Shown one piece after another: positions 1-10,627 of a DNA stretch of 64,000 nucleotides. The translations under genes and the position numbers were made by a program. This DNA is from Rhizodiscina lignyota. Its lineage: Eukaryota > Ascomycota > Dothideomycetes > Aulographales > Rhizodiscinaceae. The stretch lies in assembly GCA_010015805.1 (NCBI GenBank), contig ML978132.1:1-64000 (forward strand), given 5' to 3'. The notes under the pieces are model-generated. The model worked only from the letters and a program-made list of their open reading frames with translations, made no database searches and was not told the origin of the DNA. The stretch's first letter is position 1; each line of letters starts with the position of its first letter.

Positions 1-600
1 CTCTCGAACCTTCAGGCGGCTACATCTTTAGTAACACTCAGATCCAGTACCATGAGACGTTGCTATCCTTTACTAGGCGCCTATATGTTAGTAGATGGGA
101 GCCGACTGCGGCTCGAGTACTGCGAGAGGTTAATTGTAACTGTTCTAATCAGGAGAAACTCACCAAACGTGGCATGGCCTGTTCACCAGACGGTCCAGGC
201 CACAGATATCTGAAGACGATAGTTGGCAAAACTGTTTTAAGGATATAATCAACAACACAACACTTTATTGATGCCCTCCAGAACGCGGGAAGTTGAACTC
301 TCATGTCTTAAAAGGCCTGAAGGTAACTGATCCGAACGACAGCAGCGAATCCTGCTATCATGACTGCAAAAACGATGGTTTTCAGCATTTCAACTCGCAG
401 GACAGAGTATACGATATGCTCACTCGCATCCTATCTCCTTGCTCTTTGATAATCAGTCGCAACTGCTCTCTTGCAGCCTCAACGGTTATTGGCCCTCACC
501 AACCATCATTTCCTCTCTTCTTTCATCTAAGTCGAATCAAAATGGGCTCACTCAAGTCCAGAACCTCATACGCAGTAGACTCTGTCTACAATCTACTAAG
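1..600. other. Left-edge segment without an assignable gene
   Basis: No family is recognisable. The + strand is open in frame 3 from the window edge to position 248 (about 80 codons). It could be the last exon of a gene that starts outside the window, but the translated residues match no motif I know. Positions 250-600 are the 3' flank of the acyltransferase gene that ends at 601. Confidence 0.3.
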
Positions 601-2031
601 CTATGGGCTCCCCAAGTACTTTCCAAACCCCTCGGGTCCTTTCAACATATCCACCTCCTCTGGCATGACGGACACCAGCACTTCCGCTGCCCCATCCGGC
701 AATTTGGGCATAATGCAGTTGGAAGGTTCATCTGGATACCTATATCTGACCAATGGTCCAAATGACTTTCCCCAGTCCTGATTGTACAACTCGCTGCTCG
801 TCCAGTCTGTGCCCATCGCCACGCCTGTCGTCGAATATGAGTCCAGGAATCCCCAGTCAACCCAGCGCTCCTTTGTCTCAGCTATGCAACTAGTCACAAG
901 AGCAGGATTCACAGCTGTGATGGCCTGACGAACAGCTCTTGCAGCACACCGGAGCCCGAAGGGTGAGAAGAGAGTCTCGAGGTCAAGCGAGGCAGTCAGC
1001 TGATAGACGACGTTACCAATATATGATGTTGGTATATCGAGGTCGCGGCGCGCATCTGAGGGCATGAAAAGGCAGCCTTCTGTAGAGGCCACGAGAGCTC
1101 GAGCTTCTCTGGAACGTCGGCTCCGGATGAGAAGCAAAGTACGCCACATAAGAGCGCTGAGAGCATCATGCGTAGAAATCGGCGGCGCTTCCGGAGTCGT
1201 TGAATCTACTTTGAGCTGGGTCAGACCCACAGTGGGGATGTGCAGGATGACTGGGATCTCTGGTGATGTGGCCTTAAACGCATGGCTCGTTGCTTGTTCT
1301 TCCGGCAGTGGGTCTACTGCATCAGTCGCCTTCCGCATATACGCCGGATGTTGTTCTATGTTGAACGATAGTTTACTGCTTAAGCTGCGAACAGCCGTGC
1401 GATCCATGCCAATGTCAGAAGTCACAGTGACTGATCGACACTCATTTCCGACGCCTGGACTCTCATGACCCTGCGCACGGCGGGTCTCCTCGCTCAGGAT
1501 GCGAAACAATTCATTGTTGCCAGAGCCGTCGCCCACACAGTGCGACATAGCCCATGTGAGGATCGTCCCACCGTTGATGGAGCTGAACTGCACTTTACAA
1601 GCAGCGAACGGGCGGTCATTGCCAATATCCTGAGGAACAGGTACGAGGAGATTGTAAGGAAGTTGTGTAGATGGAAAGTCTGCCGCCTTTAGTTCCTCAA
1701 AGGAAGGAATTGATGATCGCAGGTCTCTCACGACAAGCTCGACGCCTTTATCAGGAATTATGGTTCGCCAGTCTCCACGGTCATTGCTGGCCCCATCAGG
1801 TGGGTCTTCGTCTTGCAGGGGCATACATATGCCACCAAGGATAGGACAGCGCAAAACAAGAGCTCTCAGGCCAATCTTGAGGGCGGTGAGTTGAGCATCG
1901 CGCTGTACTGAGGAGGCACAGCGGAAAAGAAGGAGCCTGCGGCTGTAATGTACCGGATGACGCGCGTCGAGGGCCGACAGGTCTAGATGGAACGAAGGTC
2001 CCGAGATGAAAACATTTTCGTCGAAGCCCAT
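601..2031 (-). CDS. BAHD / trichothecene 3-O-acetyltransferase-like acyltransferase
   Basis: Intronless reading frame of 476 residues starting at an ATG at 2031. It carries the two hallmarks of the plant/fungal transferase superfamily: an HxxxD catalytic motif (HCVGD, H164 and D168, with His as general base) and a DFGWG-like structural motif reduced to QDWGKSFG around residues 418-425. Length fits the family (about 430-500). Known members acylate hydroxyl or amine groups of secondary metabolites from acyl-CoA; fungal relatives include trichothecene O-acetyltransferases. The acceptor cannot be read from the sequence, and no polyketide synthase, terpene cyclase or P450 lies nearby, so a biosynthetic-cluster role is not supported. 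No signal peptide or membrane segment is apparent, so a cytosolic enzyme is inferred. Confidence 0.8.
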   Translation of the reverse strand: MGFDENVFISGPSFHLDLSALDARHPVHYSRRLLLFRCASSVQRDAQLTALKIGLRALVLRCPILGGICMPLQDEDPPDGASNDRGDWRTIIPDKGVELVVRDLRSSIPSFEELKAADFPSTQLPYNLLVPVPQDIGNDRPFAACKVQFSSINGGTILTWAMSHCVGDGSGNNELFRILSEETRRAQGHESPGVGNECRSVTVTSDIGMDRTAVRSLSSKLSFNIEQHPAYMRKATDAVDPLPEEQATSHAFKATSPEIPVILHIPTVGLTQLKVDSTTPEAPPISTHDALSALMWRTLLLIRSRRSREARALVASTEGCLFMPSDARRDLDIPTSYIGNVVYQLTASLDLETLFSPFGLRCAARAVRQAITAVNPALVTSCIAETKERWVDWGFLDSYSTTGVAMGTDWTSSELYNQDWGKSFGPLVRYRYPDEPSNCIMPKLPDGAAEVLVSVMPEEVDMLKGPEGFGKYLGSP

Positions 2032-3066
2032 AATTTCAATCGATTTCTACTGTAACCGGAACAAAGATGATTATGGCCAAATGGTACACGCTCTTTGGTG
2101 CGGATGAAAGAACTTCAAGAGAATACGTCTCTTTCGCTACCAATAGTACATCGAAGGTCACAGTGGCAAACTTAGGATCGAAATTTAGTTCAGAGAACGA
2201 AAGTAAGGCCTAAGCGATCAAAAGTAGAGGAATGAGATTGGTATTTGGATAAGTTTGAGTTGGAGCCGGAACAAACGCTTTAGTAGCTGTCTCGTTCCAT
2301 CAATGGCTCTGTATTGGTTGACCAAACTGCATCTGCACGCCTGGTGTATTGTTCATGTTCAAACGGCAAAATAACTAGACAGAGGAATGGGAAAGGAAAC
2401 GGGGAGGCGAGGCTTCGGTTTCGTCTTCGTCCCAACCGGCTGGGAGACAAAACTTGCCCAAAACGGAGTATACATTTTTCCGAATCCCGATCTAGAAAGT
2501 CGAGTGGCAGGGGTGGAGACGAACTTTGTGGTGCAGGTAGAGATGCAAATAATCAAGGCAAAGCATGAATACCATTTCCGTTGTTTTAAAAATATTTGTG
2601 TGGATATATTGGTCGAAGCAAGGCTGTGCACTCACTAGAGCAGTCCCCGCTGGACCAGAAGTTACAGGTAAAGGCTACGATACGATGCAGAAGTGGCTTT
2701 ATTGACTGAGGTAAATACCTATGGACACTTGAGCGGGAAAACACTAGGGGAGGCAATGACCATCCTCATCAGTGTTTTCTTTTCAAGTCTATTCAAAAAA
2801 GCCAGTAGCTAACGTCGAGTGAACCAGATTGGTGTGATGTGAGATACACATCTCTCATATTGTACAAGATCTGCTGGATTCTGCTCCTGTCGGGAGCATA
2901 TGCGGTTCCAGTTGTCGTAACAGGGCGAGAGGTGGATTGGTGCTGCGCGAAGACTAGGACTGAGGGTAGGAGAAGCCCGGCGCGCTAGAATGAAAGACTG
3001 GCCTAACCCTATCTCTTGGTGACCTCGCCCTGTCTCTTCGCCATGGCGACTCCTCGTCGTCTTTGC
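2032..3066. other. Intergenic region, acyltransferase promoter side
   Basis: About 1 kb between the start of the minus-strand acyltransferase and the end of the minus-strand CWC27 gene. It should hold the acyltransferase promoter and the CWC27 terminator. Short open frames of 80-90 codons occur on both strands, but they overlap one another and show no family signature. Nothing else is recognised. Confidence 0.4.
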
Positions 3067-4593
3067 TCATCTTCTCGTATCTTTCATCTTCCGGTACCTC
3101 GTCTTCTCCTTCTCCTGTCGATCCCTCTGCTTCAGCCTCTCAGACTTCTCCAGTGGGTCAATCACGACCAACTCCTCCTCGTTCTTCCGCTTCCACTCAA
3201 GATCCTTGCCGAGTCGATCCTTCGCAAATGTCAGCTTGTGAGACATCCAGCCCTTGTCCGTATCGTCTTCATCGACGCCGTTGTCTTGTTTATCCCACTT
3301 CGTGCACGACTGGCAATTCGCTATGAAATGGAGATCGCACAAGGCGGCTTCTTCATCGTCATCCATTGCCTTGGAATCTGCGCCATCATGAAACTTCTCG
3401 CTCCTTTTTGCGTCATTTGGTGCCCGAGAAGCAGCTTGAGCGGCGTCAAGCTTTGCTTGAAATTTTTGTAAATCCTGAAGGCCTTTATCCAGCCGTGACT
3501 CCCTTCGAAGATTTTCTGGACCACTTTGTCGGCCGGCATGCCTCTTGCGGCCCTTTGTCGCCGTGGGAGGGATGAAATGGTCGAGGTTGACCTCGGCCAC
3601 AGTCTTTGGTTTCCCGCTTGTGGTAGCCGCATTTGGGCCCTTGCGTTTCATTGACGCCTTGAGCTTGGCAATTTCTTCATTCGTCTGACGGATGGCAGCT
3701 TTTGAGGTAAGCACTTGTTCTTGGTCGGAGGGCTCTGAAGGTGAAGGAGATGACGACTTCTCTTGAATGGGGTATTTGTCAGTATCTTTCCATTCAGTAG
3801 GTCGGGACTTTGCTGGTGGCTCGTCTGGTAGCGGCTCGTCTGGCGAAGGCTCCTTCGGCGGTGGGACCCAGGGCGCATGCTCTTTCTTAGCTTCAGTGAT
3901 AGCCTTTTGACTGACCTTCCGTTTCTTGGCATACGGCACTTCTTCTTCTTCCTCCTCCTCATCAGCGAAGCTGAGAAAGGCTCTTCCTGCCCGGCGCTTG
4001 GGCTTCTTCTTCCCAAGTTTCACACTAGCCTCTTGCGCAAGCGCAATGCTACGCTTGACAAGGTCGTCGAAAGGGTTGAGGACAACAGCAGTGCCAGTGA
4101 TCTTTGTAGGGTACTGCGGTCTCTCCGTGCCCTCTACGAGCTCCGCCTCGGCCATCTTCACGAGATTGTAGATTGTCTGTCCCTCGATGCGCCCAAACAT
4201 TGTGTTCTTCCCATTGAGCTCTGGCGTCTCTCCTAGCGTCAGGAAAAACTGACTACCGTTGTCGTCCTTCTTCCCCGAATTCGCCATGCCCAGCAGGCCC
4301 CTACGATTGAACTTCAGGCGGGAGTGGAACTCGTCTGCGAAGGGCGCTCCATTCTCGAGGCTGCTCTCGCCACCTGTGCCTGTACCGGTGGGGTCTCCAC
4401 CTTGGATGATGAAGCCCGGCACGAGGCGGTGGAAGATGGTGTTGTCGTAGTAGCCATCGAGACATAGCTGGAGGAAGTTGCGTGAGGCCAGCGGAGTCTG
4501 CTTCGCGAAGAGCTCGAGTCTGATCTCACCTACGGTAGTATAAAGTACCACCTCGGCCGTAGGCTGCGGCTCCAGTGCCTGGAAGCCACTCAT
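3067..4593 (-). CDS. CWC27: Spliceosomal cyclophilin, peptidyl-prolyl isomerase CWC27
   Basis: A single-exon 508-residue protein. Residues 12-175 form a cyclophilin domain with the core FHR (R56), FIIQGGD and GSQFFLTL signatures. At the position of the cyclosporin-contacting Trp of CypA the sequence has Glu (TPELNGK, about residue 125), a substitution described for the CWC27 branch. The remaining 330 residues are charged and low in complexity, with acidic runs, Lys/Arg-rich stretches and a coiled-coil-like C-terminus, as expected for a component of the activated spliceosome (CWC22/EIF4A3 neighbourhood in humans). Nuclear location is inferred from family and basic clusters. It is divergent from the ALE1-like gene, with start codons about 380 bp apart. 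No intron is needed: the frame is open from ATG to TGA. Confidence 0.92.
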   Translation of the reverse strand: MSGFQALEPQPTAEVVLYTTVGEIRLELFAKQTPLASRNFLQLCLDGYYDNTIFHRLVPGFIIQGGDPTGTGTGGESSLENGAPFADEFHSRLKFNRRGLLGMANSGKKDDNGSQFFLTLGETPELNGKNTMFGRIEGQTIYNLVKMAEAELVEGTERPQYPTKITGTAVVLNPFDDLVKRSIALAQEASVKLGKKKPKRRAGRAFLSFADEEEEEEEVPYAKKRKVSQKAITEAKKEHAPWVPPPKEPSPDEPLPDEPPAKSRPTEWKDTDKYPIQEKSSSPSPSEPSDQEQVLTSKAAIRQTNEEIAKLKASMKRKGPNAATTSGKPKTVAEVNLDHFIPPTATKGRKRHAGRQSGPENLRRESRLDKGLQDLQKFQAKLDAAQAASRAPNDAKRSEKFHDGADSKAMDDDEEAALCDLHFIANCQSCTKWDKQDNGVDEDDTDKGWMSHKLTFAKDRLGKDLEWKRKNEEELVVIDPLEKSERLKQRDRQEKEKTRYRKMKDTRR

Positions 4594-4970
4594 TTTGTGG
4601 CCGAAGAGGTACGGGGAGTTTTGTTTCTGCGGTGTTGTGAGTTGTAGAAGTTGAAGGTGGAAGTGCAGGTTTCTTTAGTTTGTTCGTGTGATGTTCGCGC
4701 GTGGGCGTTTGCAGGCACGTGTTTGGGCGCGCGCCGACGTCACTTGCCAAAAATAAGTAATGCTGGCCTCTGCGACCTCCAAGGTGCCGTCTGCCTAAAC
4801 TCCACTTATTCCATCAGAATAGAAGTCTGGAGTGGCTTATTCGTCTCTCTGATCTTCTATTAACCTCTGTCTGCCTTCATTCATGCGCATGGCTACATAA
4901 CTATTGTGGTGGCAAGCTCTGAACCCTTTGATCCTCGAATCCGAAAAATCACACCCCTCCGTCGCCTACA
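4594..4970. promoter_or_regulatory. Divergent promoter between CWC27 and ALE1-like gene
   Basis: A 377-bp spacer between two outward-facing start codons, so it must carry both promoters. I see no strong TATA box or named binding site. The half next to CWC27 is GC-rich (around 4690-4740) and the ALE1 side is AT-richer. Confidence 0.5.
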
Positions 4971-7075
4971 ATGCTGCCATATATCAACGTCCGTATGTTG
5001 GCATTGAACACGTCTCGAGTCCGGCAGAGATTCTAATTTATTTAATAGCATTTGAGTACGTGGGAGGCCGCATCGGCGCCTCTGTCGATGAGCGTAAGCG
5101 CCCTAGACGCCCGTTCAACCTTAGTAGTGCAATATGGCTGAAATCTGTTCATAGTAAAACTCATCTTCTCCTTCCTTATTTCATATCCTTTGGCGGCTGT
5201 TCTGAAGCGAATACCGGATTCAAAGCCTTGGCAGAAGAATGTCTTCACAATATCGTAGGTACTCTTACTCTGGAAGTTTGCACCCTAAACTGAGTTGCTC
5301 AGCGTCTCCCTCTTCTACTTACTTGGCCTGTTTAACCTCGGAACTGGCTTGATCGTCCTCTTAATCAACGCGATCGGGGCCTATGCCATCGCTTTCTACA
5401 TTGATGGCCCTTTCATGCCATGGATTGCCTTCGTCTTCCTCATGGGCTATATGTCGGTTAGCCACATCTACAGACAGATTGTAGAAGATCCGAGCGTGGT
5501 TGATATTACGGGTATGTCTACTACCACTTGACTCCTTTCCAAATGCTAAGTATCGTATGCAGGCGCACAGATGGTGATGATCATGAGAGTAAGGATTCTG
5601 CTCTGGTATCCATGGCAGCTTGCACTGACAGAACATAGCTAACGGCCTTCTGCTGGAACGTACATGATGGCCAGCTTCCAGAGAGTGATTTGTCCGATTT
5701 CCAAAAAGACCGAGCAATCAGACAACTGCCCTCTCTCCTGGACTACTTCGGATATGTTGTATGTCTCCTAATTCCTGACCACGCTTCCGTCTCACTTACG
5801 GCGACAGTTCTTCTTCCCGTCCTTACTTATCGGGCCAGCATTCGACTATGTCGATTATGAGCGGTACATTACTACGACGATGTTCAATTTGCCTCCTGGC
5901 GTTGATCCATCTAAGGCCCCCCCGACTCGAAAGAAGCGGAGAATACCTCGCAGCGGACGACCCGCTGGCCTGAAAGCTGCGACCGGAATAGGCTGGATCC
6001 TTCTATTCCTTAACCTATCTGGATACTACTATCCGGATTACCTCCTCAGTCCTGAGTACATGACGCATGGCTTCTTCCGGCGTGTGTGGCTTCTACATAT
6101 GGTTGGCGTCGTGACACGTATGAAGTACTATGGCGTCTGGACGCTCACGGAGGGCGCGTGTATTCTATCAGGTATTGGCTACAAAGGCGTTGATCCTGTG
6201 ACTGGGAAAGCGAGCTGGGACAGACTGCAGAATGTGAAGCCGTTCGCCATCGAGCTTGCCCAAAATACCCACGCATATTTGGGTAACTGGAACATCAACA
6301 CGAACCACTGGCTCAGGAACTACGTGTATCTCCGCGTGACTGCGAAAGGTAAAAAACCTGGATTCCGAGCTAGTATGGCTACGTTCATAACAAGCGCATT
6401 CTGGCATGGCTTCTACCCTGGATACTATCTCACATTCGTGCTTGCCAGCTTCAATCAGTACATTGCGAAGAGTACGTTAAACCCATATCTCCTGATTCTT
6501 CTCTTACATACTAAACAAGCTCTCCAACAGATGCCCGCCGCCTCTTCCGCCCCTTCTTCATCGAGGTGCCTTCACCTACCGCAGCACCGCCTACACCAGG
6601 CACAAAACCCAAAGAACAGGGCACCAAATACAAAATCTACTACGATATTGCGACATGGTTTATCACTCAAGCCGCCTTCTCCTTTACTGTCGCACCCTTC
6701 ATTCTGCTCACCTTCTCCGCCAGCATGACCGTCTGGGTACGCGTGTACTGCTACTGCATCATCGGCGTTATCGCGAGCGTTGCATTCCTATTTTCACCAG
6801 GAAAGGCGTACGTCGTCAAGCAGCTCAAGCGGAGAACGGGCACAGACAAGAGGCCAGAGATTGCACGACAGGAGAGCGCAAGGGCCGGAACTACTCTGGG
6901 CCTGCCGGATGACCCGGAGCAAGAGTTGCAGGAGATTGTAGCAGAAGTAAAGAAAGAGATCGAGAGCAGGCGCCAGAGAGGGATGAGTGTGGATTTGGAT
7001 GTCAAGAAGGTGGTTCAGGAGAAGCTAGATGCTCTAAGGAACCGGAAAGCTGATGATGAAAAGAAGGAGCTGTAA
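4971..7075 (+). CDS. ALE1: MBOAT lysophospholipid acyltransferase (ALE1/LPCAT-like)
   Basis: Eight exons joined by phase and splice signals: 4971-4992, 5049-5093, 5155-5254, 5303-5511, 5563-5588, 5639-5758, 5808-6471, 6531-7075; 576 residues. The product opens with MLPYINVPFEYVGG, a start I associate with fungal Ale1, has several hydrophobic segments, and contains the MBOAT core: NTNHWLRNYVYLR followed by the catalytic-His motif SAFWHGFYPGYY (H374). The enzyme re-acylates lysophospholipids from acyl-CoA in the ER (Lands cycle). The C-terminus ends in lysine-rich DDEKKEL, compatible with ER retrieval. The first coding exon is only 22 nt and exon 5 only 26 nt, so simple ORF calling loses the N-terminus. 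Acceptors and donors are canonical throughout. Confidence 0.88.
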
Positions 7076-8284
7076 GTGTGTAAACGTAATGCAGAAGTGC
7101 CTTTGACCCTGGGCTTGTATGAGGGGTATGGGTAGAGGCGATGTAGAAAAGATTGGGTTCAGCCGCAGTATATCCTAAGAAGAAGAATTCCTAATGAAGA
7201 GATGTACAATCTGCGCTTTGCCATGCAATTTCGTGGTCTCTACGCAAATAGGGTGGCTGGTTTGTGCGACCCTCTGCTGTCGGAGACGGCCAAGTCATAA
7301 GGAACAAAGGTCTCGATACTGCTTCGAACTCTGTGTGGGGAGAAACGCATGTCCACTCCGCAAGTGATATGTCCTTGGTTGGTACAAGCTACGATTCGTT
7401 GATGGAAAATCTACAGGACATCATACGTCCGGAAAACAAGTATCCCGCCCCACTTCTCTGTCCAGAATGCGGCGTACTTTAAACGAGGTAGACCGTTGTA
7501 TAGCTAAGGATGCCTTTTGATCATATACTGATGAGGTCTATAGGTAAACGGAATGCTTCGAGCTTGCAGGAACCTTTTGGGGACTACACCATGGAAAGCC
7601 TCTCCCGGTCAAACGAAAATACGACCCAACATTGCGCTTTGGTGTCGCAATTGCGTTGAGTCAGAGATATCCACGCTCGGAAACGATGCCTTGCTGTATT
7701 CGTCTTGAGATTAGCGTTCGCAGGAAATGGTTTCAGTTCGATAAGCCTTTACTTCGAAGTAAAATCCGTTGATTTCGGAATGTCGCGGGTGCTTGAGGCA
7801 ACGGATACCGCAATCACGTGGGTTCAAGGGGATCGATGGCGATTCTAAGTGCATGTAATCCAGTATTCTCATTAGCCCCCAACGACTCTTAGCATTATAA
7901 AACGATTCTCTCTCACATGGTTAGCCTTTTGCGGAAAATGTTCGCTCCTCTGAGCGAAATTGATCTTCTGTGGTGTTCGCGATGTCGGCGCTGCGCAGCC
8001 TTAGATGGACCAAGTCACAAAATGACACATGCGAAGGAAAAAATAGGAGGGGGCGGACCTATTAAGTCGATGTAGATAAGAGTCGACTCCTCTTCTCAAC
8101 CGAACAAATCCCGCAGTTGATGAGTTCGGTACTGGGTCTCCTTTGAACCAGCGCATAGTTGCCACCCCGCACACCATAAATTCGTCCAAATTCCCCAGCC
8201 AATTTCTCTGCCTTCCATCTCTTCTCATTTCTATTGAGCTTTCATCAATAATCCATCAAGCATCCATCATTGCACCCCCTCGAA
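7076..8284. other. Intergenic region, 1.2 kb
   Basis: It holds the ALE1 3' end and the promoter of the next gene. No open frame exceeds about 75 codons and no RNA gene was recognised. Pyrimidine-rich stretches just before 8285 look like a fungal 5' UTR. Confidence 0.4.
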
Positions 8285-9260
8285 ATGGCACCAATACCCA
8301 ATGACAAGATTTCTGTCATCGATCCAGCCACGACCAGCGCGGGTGGACGGCCCAATGCGCCTTCGCCGATTGCTAAAGGCGGTGCCAAGATGTCCGCGAA
8401 AGGTTTCACCATATACGGTGAGACGCGTGAGGATCCTCATGAGCTGGAAGAATTGATGTTTCCGCATAAGGTCGAGGGGTATGGTTGCCAGCGAGATGCG
8501 ATGCAGCGACTCCGGCAGAAGGGGAGCCCTTGGTGGCTCGCATCGCAGTTGGCACACTATGGCTTCGAATGCAGCCTCGAATGGGACGACAAAAGACTGC
8601 TGGCAGCACTGAAGAGTGCAGTCAAGCATGGACAAGTATGTCGTAGATGTCTCCAAGGCGGAGGCTATAGAGGTTTAGCACATGCCCACTGATACATATC
8701 CATAGTGCAAAGTCGTCCCCGACCGGCTCCAACAGCTTGAAAAGGACTTGAGGAAAGAGTTTGAACCGGCAAAGCAGGAGTACGACGCAAAGATGGCGGC
8801 ATGGGAGAAGAGGCGTGCAGAAGAGTTCCGGAAGATGAAGGATCCCGTTATGGAAGCGAGCTACGACGCCAATCGTTTTATCAAGAAGTATCTGTTCCCA
8901 CCGAACATTAGGCAGCGCACAGAGGCCATTGCTCTCCCGGGCTTCAAGAACAAGGAGGTCCTGGTTGACGTCGCCAACGAGATTCCGGGGCTATGGGCAT
9001 TGACCTGCGGCAAAGGCGGCGACATCCTCATCATCGGATGGAAGCGCGGCGAAGTTGAAGTCGTCCAAAAACTGTTCAACGACTCGGCCCATCTCCAGAG
9101 CGAGGAATTCCGGGAGTACTACCTGGCTCGAATCCGTTTCGGTGGAGAGAGCGTCCGCGACATAATGAAGACATTCCTCCGCGGCCGGATGAACGAGCAG
9201 GAACGCGAGGCCACTACGACCCTTCTGGAACTAAAAGTGCAGTTTCCATATTTTGGATGA
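8285..9260 (+). CDS. Conserved-looking fungal protein of unknown function
   Basis: Two exons (8285-8635 and 8706-9260) give 301 residues. The 70-nt intron has a GTATGT donor and a CATAG acceptor, and the phase is kept. I do not recognise a family. Residues 30-115 are mixed polar and contain a Trp-Trp pair (SPWWLASQL). Residues 118-160 form a charged, helical, probably coiled-coil stretch rich in Glu, Lys and Arg. The C-terminal half is a regular alpha/beta-looking region with GGDILIIGWKRGEVE near its middle. No signal peptide or membrane segment. The protein-like composition, the clean single intron and the good start context (AAATGG) support a real gene. No function is proposed. Confidence 0.7.
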
Positions 9261-10627
9261 TCCCCCGAAAAGCAAAGTCGTCTGCACTTGCAGACGGTCG
9301 CTTCCTCCCGTCCAACTTCTGTGAGTAGATCTTGGAAATTTGATAAGGGACTGTCTAACTTATAAGAGTTGTCATGGGATGGTCCATTTAGCTTGTTGAA
9401 GCGCATGTGCATTCGGTTGAGGTATACGCAATCGGGACGACGGCGGACAAATGTGAACGTGAAGTCAATATTTGAGGCCACTGGAACCCACATTTCTCCC
9501 TTCTTTCAATCCCCCCATCGGCTGATGGGCCAGGCTGACTCCGTGGCACGCAATCTGAGTTGCGTAAGCTCCACCCTGTTCTCTCATAAGGATGAAGGTC
9601 TCCCAACATCTTCAACTTAGAGAATGTACGGGCGTCCAAAAGAGGAGGCATTCTGAAAACCTGCAACAGGCCAGAGTAATCGGCATTAATTCACTGGTCA
9701 GAACCGATCTTCCAGAATGTTCTGGGTTGTCCGAAAATGCGATGGAAGCTCCAAGACCACCTAACCAGTCAGACAGAATCAAGCCACGAGTATAAGATAT
9801 GTCGATATTGTCAAATGGAAGGAAAGGCGCCTCTGACGTACGGCTAACTCGAATCAAAGCCACATCGAGCGGACACCCCGCATTCACGGTTGAGGATAGA
9901 TTGAAGAAGCGTTGAATGAGAGAGTGGGGATGGGAGGTTTGACTCTTCTGAAGAATTTCCTTTGTAGTAAACTCCGCTCAGACCAATTCGATTTCACATA
10001 ACACTGCTCTTGATTCTCGACTCCACTATTCATCATTTCAGTTGTATCAACATCATTTTGCATCTCGGAAGTGGACAGCAGTTGAAGGCAAGCAGGGTTT
10101 GGCGGCCGAAGTGAAGTCTCCCAATCCCGGCCCGACTTGCCTTGCTTACTACACCACCAAGCCAATCACGGCCCTCACGTGACCGACATCGGGCCGATTG
10201 CTGAGCCGGGGTGAGCCGTGTGGGCTGGGCTTGCTCAGCAACAGGGACGGCAAGGGCAGGCACGCGGCAGCTGAGCAAGACAAACTTTGCCGCCTGCCAC
10301 GACGCCGCTGCACCCAACACTCATCACCCAGCGCAACACCTCGTTGCGCCCCTTCACTTGCGCAGAACAGCCCCAGAACTCATCATGAAATCTCTGAAAA
10401 GTCGATAGACTGACTCGGCTGATACTGCGCTACAACATACTCATTTTTCATGACTTTTCAGGCCGGTGACGCGACCGAAACGGCGGCATCTCTCTCGCCA
10501 GCTGTCGTTTTACCTCCCCGCGACCGTGAGTGTTGGGCACCCACCCAGCCTTCTGCGTGCAGCCAGCACCCCAACGCCCCGCCCAGGCAGGCCTCTCACC
10601 GCCTAACACGCTGCACAACTTCTAAAC
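9261..10627. other. Intergenic region upstream of EPL1
   Basis: 1.37 kb with short overlapping open frames on both strands and no recognisable product. The segment from about 10,100 to 10,627 is GC-rich and C-rich, consistent with a long EPL1 leader or promoter. No RNA gene was found. Confidence 0.4.
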
